A stretch of DNA of 12,762 nt, from contig CANCDA010000059.1 in the NCBI GenBank assembly GCA_947374705.1, positions 1 to 12,762 on the forward strand. The letters run 5' to 3'. The stretch's first letter is position 1. The number at the start of each line of letters is the position of its first letter. The translations under genes and the position numbers were made by a program. This DNA comes from Comamonadaceae bacterium. GTDB taxonomy: Bacteria; Pseudomonadota; Gammaproteobacteria; Burkholderiales; Burkholderiaceae_C. Shown one piece after another: positions 7,149 through 12,762 of the stretch. The notes beneath the pieces are model-generated. The model was not told the DNA's origin and searched no databases. It saw only the letters and a program-made list of their open reading frames with translations.

Positions 7149-7919
7149 TTAAACAGGGCGCACGCTGACTTCAGCGCTGCTGATTTTTTTCAGGCCCGCG
7201 TCAGTATGCACCAGCAAGGCCCCACTGCTGTCCACGCCCTGCGCTTGCCCGTGCGTGCCGTCGCTCAAGGTCACGGCACGACCGGCCAGCGCGTCACGGG
7301 TTGCAAAGGTTTTTAAAAACGGGGCCAGGCCTTGCGTCTCAAAGACTTGCACGGCCTGCACCAGAGGCGCGGCAATGCGCTGCAGGGCTTGCGGGGCGTC
7401 GATGCCGGGCAGCAACTCCTGTAGCCAAGCCGGGGGCGTGCTCAGGCCAACCGCCTCACGCGGGCCGATGTTCAGGCCCACGCCGATCACGGCGTAGCGG
7501 GTGCTACCGATGTTGACGGTTTCAATCAAAATGCCCGCCAGCTTGCGCCCTTCAAACCAAACGTCGTTGGGCCACTTGAGTTGCAGTGCGGGGTGCAAGC
7601 TGCGGGCCACGCTCACCCCCACCGCCAGTGACAGGCCAGACCAGTCGGCCATGTGCAGCGGCATGCCCAAGGAAAAAGTCAAAGCGGGTGTGCTGGCCCC
7701 TTGGCTTAACCAATCCCGTCCCAAGCGACCACGCCCCGCGGTTTGCGACTCAGCCACCAACAAGATGGGCTCAGTCTGCCCTGCACGGGCGCGGCGCATC
7801 AGCTCGGAATTGGTGGAATCAATCTGCGGGAGTATCTCAACGCTAAAGCTCGGCAGAGCAGGCGACACCGCCTCCCAGATCGCCTCCGCAGGCCACTGAA
7901 TCGCTGCGGTGGCACTCAT
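7149..7919 (-). CDS. birA: Biotin--[acetyl-CoA carboxylase] ligase, monofunctional
   Basis: BirA makes biotinyl-5'-AMP from biotin and ATP and attaches biotin to the carrier lysine of acetyl-CoA carboxylase (AccB) and other biotin enzymes. From the ATG at 7919 the product has 256 residues. It shows the biotin/ATP-binding GRGRLGR (about 62-68), KWPNDVW (about 115-121), the catalytic-lysine segment KLAGILIE (K126) and GVGLNIG, then a C-terminal SH3-like domain. There is no N-terminal winged helix, so unlike the Escherichia coli protein it should not repress biotin genes directly. An in-frame TTG at 7928 overlapping the SET stop would add three residues; I prefer the ATG, five bases after that stop. 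It sits between the SET and SPOR genes in one probable operon. Confidence 0.95.
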   Translation of the reverse strand: MSATAAIQWPAEAIWEAVSPALPSFSVEILPQIDSTNSELMRRARAGQTEPILLVAESQTAGRGRLGRDWLSQGASTPALTFSLGMPLHMADWSGLSLAVGVSVARSLHPALQLKWPNDVWFEGRKLAGILIETVNIGSTRYAVIGVGLNIGPREAVGLSTPPAWLQELLPGIDAPQALQRIAAPLVQAVQVFETQGLAPFLKTFATRDALAGRAVTLSDGTHGQAQGVDSSGALLVHTDAGLKKISSAEVSVRPV

Positions 7920-7924
7920 ACCGC

Positions 7925-8401
7925 TCAACGCCTGCGCTTAGGGGCCAGCAGCGTGCCCCGGCAGGCCTTGGCCCCACACCAGCAGGGGTATTCGGCCTTG
8001 AGCTTGGGCGTGTAGCGCTCGTCAATCATCAGGCCGTAGTCGTAGTTGAGTTCTTCACCGGCCTTGATGTTGCGCAGGGCTTTGATGAAGACGCGGCCCT
8101 CGTCCTCATCGGCCTCGCAGTTGGGCGCGCAGCTGTGGTTGATCCAGCGCGCAGAGTTGCCGTTCACCTTGCCATCGATCACATGGTCTTCATCAATGTG
8201 GAAATAAAACGTGTGGTTCGGGTCGCTGGGGTCATGCGGGTGGCGGGCTTGCGCCTCGGCCCAGGTCACCACTTCACCCGTGTACTCGATCAGGGTTTCG
8301 CCCTCAGCCAGGTTCTGCACCGCAAACACGCCTTTGCCATGCACGCCAGAGCGGCGGGTTTGAATGCGGCGACCTGATGCGGGGGCTGATTTTTTGGACA
8401 C
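7925..8401 (-). CDS. SET-domain protein-lysine N-methyltransferase with post-SET zinc cluster
   Basis: SET proteins transfer methyl groups from S-adenosylmethionine to lysine side chains of proteins. The 158-residue product is essentially a bare SET domain. It has an N-terminal RRSGVHGKGVFA, then RWINHSCAPNCEA with the pseudoknot NHS and zinc-binding cysteines (N88-H89, C91, C95). The catalytic-tyrosine segment ELNYDYG (Y122 the likely residue) follows, then a CxCx4C post-SET motif (C140, C142, C147). The cysteines together match the zinc cluster of eukaryotic SET1/trithorax-type enzymes, so the enzyme appears intact. I chose GTG at 8401 (VSKKSAP); a GTG at 8470 would add 23 residues read from the alternating GC tract and look non-natural. 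It is the first gene of a unit with birA and diverges from topB. The substrate is unknown; the Lys-rich tail of the topB product is one candidate. Confidence 0.88.
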   Translation of the reverse strand: MSKKSAPASGRRIQTRRSGVHGKGVFAVQNLAEGETLIEYTGEVVTWAEAQARHPHDPSDPNHTFYFHIDEDHVIDGKVNGNSARWINHSCAPNCEADEDEGRVFIKALRNIKAGEELNYDYGLMIDERYTPKLKAEYPCWCGAKACRGTLLAPKRRR

Positions 8402-8434
8402 GTTTGAAAAATTTGGTAAGGTGAACTCGTATGG

Positions 8435-8483
8435 GTGCGCGCATGTGCGTGCCCGCGTGCTTGCGCGCACACATGCGTGCGCG
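8435..8483. repeat. Alternating purine-pyrimidine tract with inverted repeat (potential Z-DNA/cruciform) between the SET gene and topB
   Basis: Bases 8435-8452 (18 bp) and 8462-8483 (22 bp) alternate strictly purine/pyrimidine and are almost wholly GC, GT and CA steps, the sequence class most prone to left-handed Z-DNA. A 7-bp alternating stretch (8454-8460) lies between them. Perfect 8-base arms CGCATGTG (8440-8447) and CACATGCG (8470-8477) flank a 22-base spacer and could extrude a hairpin. The tract fills half of the divergent promoter gap. Structure formation is inferred from base pattern only. Confidence 0.7.
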
Positions 8484-8503
8484 AGAAACTGGATTGTAGT
8501 CAG

Positions 8504-11500
8504 ATGAAAAACGCAGTTTTAGATAAAAACGCAGTGGCCGGTAAAACCTTGGTCATTGCAGAAAAACCCTCGGTCGCCCAAGACATCGTGCGCGCCCTCA
8601 CGCCGCTGGCGGGCAAGTTCGACAAGCACGACGAATACTTTGAGAGCGACACCTACGTCGTCACCAGCGCGGTCGGCCACCTGGTGGAAATTCAGGCGCC
8701 CGAAGCCTACGACGTCAAACGCGGCAAATGGAGCTTTGCCCACCTGCCCGTCATCCCGCCACACTTTGACTTGAAGCCGGTGGACAAGACCAAGACGCGT
8801 CTGAACGCCGTCATCAAGCAGGCCAAGCGCAAAGACGTGGACAAGATCATCAACGCCTGTGATGCGGGCCGCGAGGGTGAGTTGATCTTTCGCCTGATTG
8901 AGCAGTACGCCGGTGGTGCTAAGCCCCTGGGTAAGCCGGTCAGCCGTCTCTGGTTGCAATCCATGACGCCACAGGCCATCCGCGACGGCTTTGGTGCCTT
9001 GCGTACCGATAAGCAAATGCAGCCCCTGGCCGACGCCGCACGCTGCCGTTCTGAGGCCGATTGGCTGGTAGGCATCAACGGCACACGCGCCATGACCGCG
9101 TTCAACTCGCGCGATGGCGGCTTCTTTTTGACCACCGTGGGCCGGGTGCAGACGCCCACCCTGTCGGTGGTGGTGGAGCGCGAGGAGCAGATCCGCAAAT
9201 TCGTCAGTCGCAACTACTGGGAAGTGCACGCCACGTTTGGCGCGCAAGCCGGTGAGTACAACGCCAAGTGGTTTGACCCGAGTTGGAAAAAAGCCGCCGC
9301 CAATGCTGCTGCGGGCAACACCGACGAGCCCGACGCCGAACTCAAGGCCGACCGCGTCTGGACAGAGCGCGAAGCCCAGGCCATCGCCAACGCCGTTCGA
9401 GGCCAAAGCGCCACGGTGTCGGAAGAAAGCAAACCCACCACCCAAGCCTCACCCCTGCTGTTTGACCTGACCAGCCTGCAACGCGAGGCCAATGGCAAGT
9501 TTGGCTACTCGGCCAAAACGACGCTGTCCATCGCGCAAAGCCTGTACGAGCGCCACAAGGCCCTGACCTACCCGCGTACCGATTCACGCAACTTGCCCGA
9601 AGACTACGTGCCGGTGGTCAAAGACACCTTTGCCATGCTGGCCGACAGCGGCATGCGGCATTTGGCCCCCTTTGCGGCCACCGCCATCAAGGGCGGCTAC
9701 GTGCGCCCCAGCAAGCGCATTTTTGACAACGCCAAGGTCAGCGACCACTTTGCCATCATCCCCACGCTGCAAGCCCCCAGTGGCCTGAGCGAGGCCGAGC
9801 AAAAGGTGTATGACCTGGTGGTGCGCCGCTTCATGGCGGTGTTTTTCCCAAGTGCTGAATACCAGGTGACAACGCGTATCACCACGGCTGCCCAGCACGC
9901 CTTCAAGACCGAAGGCAAGGTGCTGGTCAAGCCGGGTTGGCTCGCGATTTACGGCAAGGAGGCCGCCGAAGAAGTCGCCGACGCCAAGGAGGGCGACAAG
10001 GGCCAGAGCCTGGTGCCGGTGGCCCCTGGCGAGAAGGTCAAGACCGAAACCGTTGACCCCAAGGGCCTGAAAACACGCCCGCCCGCCCGCTACTCTGAAG
10101 CCACGCTGCTCGGCGCCATGGAGGGCGCAGGCAAGACCGTGGAAGACGACGAGTTGCGCGAAGCCATGCAGGAAAAAGGCCTGGGCACGCCCGCCACCCG
10201 CTCCAGCATCATCGAGGGCCTGATCGCCGAGAAATACATGCTGCGCGAAGGCCGCGAGCTGATCCCCACCGCCAAGGCCTTCCAGCTCATGACGCTGCTG
10301 CGCGGCTTGGGCGTGGAGGAACTTTCCAAAGCCGCGCTCACCGGCGAGTGGGAGTACAAACTCGCGCTGATGGAGCAGGGCAAGTTGAGCCGTGAATCCT
10401 TCATGGCCGAAATCGCCGCCATGACCGAGCGCATGGTGAAAAAAGCCAAAGAGTACGACCGCGACACCATCCCCGGCGACTACGCCACCCTGGCCGCGCC
10501 CTGCCCCAACTGCGGCGGCATCGTCAAAGAAAACTACCGCCGCTACACCTGCACCGGCATCAGCGGCAAGGAAGATGGCTGCGGCTTCTCCTTCGGCAAG
10601 ACACCCGCTGGGCGCACCTTCGAAGTGGCCGAGGTGGAGCAATTCCTGCGCGAGCGCAAGATCGGTCCGCTGGAGGGCTTCCGCTCCAAAGCGGGCTGGC
10701 CTTTCACGGCGGAGATGGTCATCAAATTTGACGAAGAGACGAAGAACTACAAACTCGAATTCGATTTTGGCGACGATAAGAAGGGGGAGGAAAGCGGCGA
10801 GCTGATCGACTTCTCGGCCCAAGAGGCCCTCGGCCCCTGCCCGAAGTGCGGCGCGGCGACAGGCAATGCCATCGGCGGCACGGTCTTCGAGCATGGCAAG
10901 AACTATGTCTGCGATAAATCCGTGCCCACCCTAGCCCAACCCACACCGAGCTGTGACTTCAAAAGCGGCCAGATCATCTTGCAGCAGCCGATTGAGCGCG
11001 CGCAGATGCAAAAACTGCTGGCCACCGGTAAGACCGATTTGCTGGACAAGTTTGTCTCCATGCGCACACGCCGCGCCTTCAAGGCCATGCTGGCCTGGGA
11101 CGCAACGGCGGGCAAGGTGAATTTTGAGTTTGCACCCAGCAAATTCCCACCGCGCAAAACTGCGGCCAAGGCTGCGGTGGCGACCAAAACAAGCCCCGCT
11201 GCCAAAAAAACACCCGCTAAAAAAGCGGCGGCTAAAACGGCGCTCAAAGTCGCCAAGCCTAAAGCCCCGCGCAAAACCACCGCTGCCAGCGGCAAGCAGC
11301 CCAGCGCCGCGCTGGCCGCCGTCATCGGTGCCGACCCCGTGGCGCGCACCGAGGTCATCAAGAAGCTCTGGGACTACATCAAGGCCAACGGACTGCAAGA
11401 CGCGGCCAACAAGCGCGCCATCAACGCCGACGCCAAACTGCTCGACGTGTTTGGTAAGCCGCAAGTCACGATGTTTGAGCTGGCGGGGATTGTGGGCAAG

Positions 11501-11512
11501 CACCTGAGCTGA
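8504..11512 (+). CDS. topB: DNA topoisomerase III with histone H1-like linker and C-terminal SWIB domain
   Basis: This is a type IA topoisomerase: it cuts one strand through a 5'-phosphotyrosine and decatenates or relaxes DNA. From ATG 8504 the product has 1002 residues, against about 650 for the Escherichia coli enzyme. The TOPRIM domain shows E20 (AEKPSVA) and the metal-binding D120-AGREGE. The catalytic tyrosine is Y356 in TYPRTDSR, and QEKGLGTPATRSSII is typical of the core. Two cysteine clusters follow: C667, C670, C683, C693 and C779, C782, C803, C817. A Lys/Ala/Pro-rich segment (about 884-932, TPAKKAAAK repeats) resembles histone H1 tails. Last comes a SWIB/MDM2 domain (about 932-1002) with KKLWDYIKANGLQD, ANKRAINAD and MFELAGIVGKHL. 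An in-frame GTG at 8435 would add a Cys/Arg-rich leader encoded by the GC tract and is unlikely. No strong Shine-Dalgarno is visible. It diverges from the SET gene. Confidence 0.96.
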   Translation: MKNAVLDKNAVAGKTLVIAEKPSVAQDIVRALTPLAGKFDKHDEYFESDTYVVTSAVGHLVEIQAPEAYDVKRGKWSFAHLPVIPPHFDLKPVDKTKTRLNAVIKQAKRKDVDKIINACDAGREGELIFRLIEQYAGGAKPLGKPVSRLWLQSMTPQAIRDGFGALRTDKQMQPLADAARCRSEADWLVGINGTRAMTAFNSRDGGFFLTTVGRVQTPTLSVVVEREEQIRKFVSRNYWEVHATFGAQAGEYNAKWFDPSWKKAAANAAAGNTDEPDAELKADRVWTEREAQAIANAVRGQSATVSEESKPTTQASPLLFDLTSLQREANGKFGYSAKTTLSIAQSLYERHKALTYPRTDSRNLPEDYVPVVKDTFAMLADSGMRHLAPFAATAIKGGYVRPSKRIFDNAKVSDHFAIIPTLQAPSGLSEAEQKVYDLVVRRFMAVFFPSAEYQVTTRITTAAQHAFKTEGKVLVKPGWLAIYGKEAAEEVADAKEGDKGQSLVPVAPGEKVKTETVDPKGLKTRPPARYSEATLLGAMEGAGKTVEDDELREAMQEKGLGTPATRSSIIEGLIAEKYMLREGRELIPTAKAFQLMTLLRGLGVEELSKAALTGEWEYKLALMEQGKLSRESFMAEIAAMTERMVKKAKEYDRDTIPGDYATLAAPCPNCGGIVKENYRRYTCTGISGKEDGCGFSFGKTPAGRTFEVAEVEQFLRERKIGPLEGFRSKAGWPFTAEMVIKFDEETKNYKLEFDFGDDKKGEESGELIDFSAQEALGPCPKCGAATGNAIGGTVFEHGKNYVCDKSVPTLAQPTPSCDFKSGQIILQQPIERAQMQKLLATGKTDLLDKFVSMRTRRAFKAMLAWDATAGKVNFEFAPSKFPPRKTAAKAAVATKTSPAAKKTPAKKAAAKTALKVAKPKAPRKTTAASGKQPSAALAAVIGADPVARTEVIKKLWDYIKANGLQDAANKRAINADAKLLDVFGKPQVTMFELAGIVGKHLS

Positions 11513-11520
11513 TGCCTAGC

Positions 11521-11550
11521 CCCACGCTGGCCCGACAGGGATAGCGTGGG
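11521..11550. terminator. Hairpin between convergent topB and the binding-protein gene
   Basis: CCCACGCT (11521-11528) pairs perfectly with AGCGTGGG (11543-11550). Inside the loop CCC (11531-11533) can pair with GGG (11538-11540) around a GACA tetraloop. It begins 8 bases after the topB stop and lies 6 bases beyond the stop of the convergent gene, so it could serve both strands. No T-run follows on either side, so it may act as a weak or factor-assisted terminator or as an mRNA 3' end stabiliser. Confidence 0.6.
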
Positions 11551-11556
11551 CGCACT

Positions 11557-12690
11557 TCAATGCGCGAACTTGCTATCGCGCCCGATGATGCTGAGGTCGG
11601 TGAACTTGGATCCTTCGTGGTTTTTAGCGCTGTAGCTGATGCTGAAGCCGCCCAGGTTCACCTCGTGCATAGACTCCAGCGCACTGATCAGCCCTTCGCG
11701 CGTGAGTGAACGGCCCGCGCGTCTAACACCTTCTGCAAACACCTTGGCCATCAGAAAACCTTCCATGCTGGAGAAGTCAAACTCTTTCTGACCAGCTTCA
11801 GTCATGCGTTGCTGGTACTCGCGCACCACAGGCACGGCCTGCGCAAAGGGAAAGGGCACCACCTGCGAGATCACCACGCCGGTGCCAACGGGTCCCAGCT
11901 CGTCTGCCAGCGCCTTGGAGCCGACAAAGCTCACGTTGAAAAACTGGCCACCGTAGCCCTGCTTGCGCGACTCTTTGATGAAAGCCGAGACCGATTTGTA
12001 GGCCCCGATCTGGATCACGGCATCGGGCTTGGCTGACAAGATCGTGGCCAAGGAGGCGGTTACATCCACCGTATTGCGCTCAAACGTGGCCAGGGCTACC
12101 GGCTTCAAGTCACGCTTGGCCAAAGCACGGGTCACACCCTCCAGGCCAGCTTTGCCATAAGCGTCGTTTTGGTAAAACACCGCGACGTTTTTGGAACCCA
12201 TCGAGGTCACATGCTGCACGATGCGTTCGGTCTCGTCAAAATAGCTGGCACGCACATGGAAAATCTGCCGATTAAAGGGCTCACGCAAAGCCTGAGCACC
12301 GGTGAACATGCCCACCATGGGCACCTTCTCCGTCGTGAACACCGGCATGGCAGCCAGCCCCGTAGGCGTGCCCACCGCGCCAATCAGGGCGAACACCTTG
12401 TCTTCATAAATCAAGGCCTTGACCGCAGCCGTGGCCTTTTCAGGCTCATAACCATCGTCACGCGTGACCAGCTTGAGCGTGCGACCATTCACGCCGCCCT
12501 GCGCGTTGGTGGTTTTGAAATAGGCTTCAATGCCCACTTTCAGGCGTTCTCCGAGTTGCCCCGCCGGGCCGCTGAAGGCGGCAAATTGGCCGACCAGGAT
12601 TTCTTTATCATAAATGCCCGGCGACTGTGCCCATGCCCCTGCACTGCCAACAAGCATGGAAATAAAGGCCAGTGTTTTATAGAAATTCAT
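11557..12690 (-). CDS. Periplasmic binding protein of a branched-chain amino acid-type ABC transporter
   Basis: Proteins of this kind (Peripla_BP_6, LivJ/LivK-like) capture a ligand in the periplasm and deliver it to a Liv-type ABC permease. From ATG 12690 there are 377 residues: a signal peptide (about 1-21, cleavage expected after AWA before QSPGIYD), then the typical opening EILVGQFAAFSGPAGQLGERLK. The hinge-region pattern RTLKLVTRDDGYEPEKATAA follows, then a Gly/Thr-rich ligand-pocket segment ALIGAVGTPTGLAA, and NVAVFYQNDAYGKAGLEG opening the second lobe. The substrate cannot be told; in Burkholderiales such proteins bind many amino or aromatic acids. GTG at 12699 would add three residues and put the start ahead of the signal peptide, so ATG is preferred; AAAGTGATC just before it resembles an extended Shine-Dalgarno. 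No permease genes are in the window, and topB converges from the left. Confidence 0.92.
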   Translation of the reverse strand: MNFYKTLAFISMLVGSAGAWAQSPGIYDKEILVGQFAAFSGPAGQLGERLKVGIEAYFKTTNAQGGVNGRTLKLVTRDDGYEPEKATAAVKALIYEDKVFALIGAVGTPTGLAAMPVFTTEKVPMVGMFTGAQALREPFNRQIFHVRASYFDETERIVQHVTSMGSKNVAVFYQNDAYGKAGLEGVTRALAKRDLKPVALATFERNTVDVTASLATILSAKPDAVIQIGAYKSVSAFIKESRKQGYGGQFFNVSFVGSKALADELGPVGTGVVISQVVPFPFAQAVPVVREYQQRMTEAGQKEFDFSSMEGFLMAKVFAEGVRRAGRSLTREGLISALESMHEVNLGGFSISYSAKNHEGSKFTDLSIIGRDSKFAH

Positions 12691-12695
12691 AGCGA

Positions 12696-12762
12696 TCACT
12701 TTGCAAGTTCGTAACTAATCTTAAGGCGCTCATCATAGAGTTGTTTCTCAACCCAACCGCAC
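12696..12762 (-). CDS. Possible 3' end of an unidentified upstream gene
   Basis: Reading into the window on the minus strand gives 21 open codons ending in EKQLYDERLKISYELAK and a TGA at 12698-12696, five bases before the binding-protein ATG. The peptide looks like a natural charged C-terminal helix, and the close spacing would make an operon with the binding-protein gene. Twenty-one open codons are expected by chance about a third of the time, and the codons are less GC-rich than in neighbouring genes. I do not recognise the family, and the stretch could instead be promoter DNA. Confidence 0.35.
   Translation of the reverse strand, partial: CGWVEKQLYDERLKISYELAK

Noticed and set aside
8402..8470. 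Longer SET protein starting at GTG 8470
   Set aside because: The extra 23 residues come from the same low-complexity tract and precede the usual SET N-terminus; GTG 8401 is more natural.
8435..8503. GTG-started 23-residue N-terminal extension of topB
   Set aside because: It would be encoded by the alternating GC tract and give a Cys/Arg-rich leader unlike any topoisomerase; the ATG at 8504 fits the family start much better.
9584..10894. 436-codon open frame on the minus strand opposite topB
   Set aside because: It has the same signature as other antisense frames here: Ala/Gly/His-rich with no motif, while the sense strand carries the conserved topoisomerase core.
11203..11225. Programmed frameshift or slippage at the A7 and A6 runs in the topB linker
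   Set aside because: The reading frame does not form a classical X XXY YYZ slippery heptamer, and the SWIB domain continues perfectly in the zero frame. The alternative frame stays open for about 100 codons, but that is common for such codon use.

Overview
The window looks like ordinary chromosome from a betaproteobacterium of the order Burkholderiales, most likely Comamonadaceae (a relative of Limnohabitans, Rhodoferax or Acidovorax). The clues are the GC-rich codon use, a monofunctional BirA next to a SPOR-domain protein, a TctD/TctE-type two-component pair, a topoisomerase III carrying a C-terminal SWIB domain, and recA-recX close to sucC. There are no insertion sequences, phage genes, tRNA or rRNA genes, or CRISPR arrays. 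Coding density is very high and no gene-free stretch exceeds about 140 bases.

Left third (1-4258). On the minus strand sits the 5' part of sucC, cut by the window edge. argC (short, type 2-like) diverges from it and converges on recX; the two stop codons overlap. recX lies just downstream of recA. Upstream of recA, a 144-base divergent region shared with a MarR-family regulator holds a near-consensus LexA box and a separate palindrome that may be the MarR operator.

Middle (4259-8504). A response regulator and its histidine kinase form a two-gene operon that converges, again with overlapping stops, on a three-gene minus-strand group: a SET-domain lysine methyltransferase, birA and a SPOR-domain membrane protein. 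The divergent gap between the SET gene and topB carries a striking alternating purine-pyrimidine tract with Z-DNA and cruciform potential.

Right third (8504-12762). topB encodes a 1002-residue topoisomerase III made of the catalytic core, zinc-binding modules, a histone H1-like Lys/Ala/Pro-rich linker and a SWIB domain. A hairpin lies between it and a convergent gene for a periplasmic branched-chain amino acid-type binding protein. The last bases may hold the end of another gene just upstream of that one.

The most unusual part is the SET/topB locus. A eukaryote-like SET plus post-SET methyltransferase is transcribed away from a topoisomerase with a histone-like tail and a SWIB domain, and the two are separated by a potentially supercoiling-sensitive DNA element. 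Each part has known relatives; a functional link between them is my hypothesis. Leaderless transcription of argC is the next most testable point.
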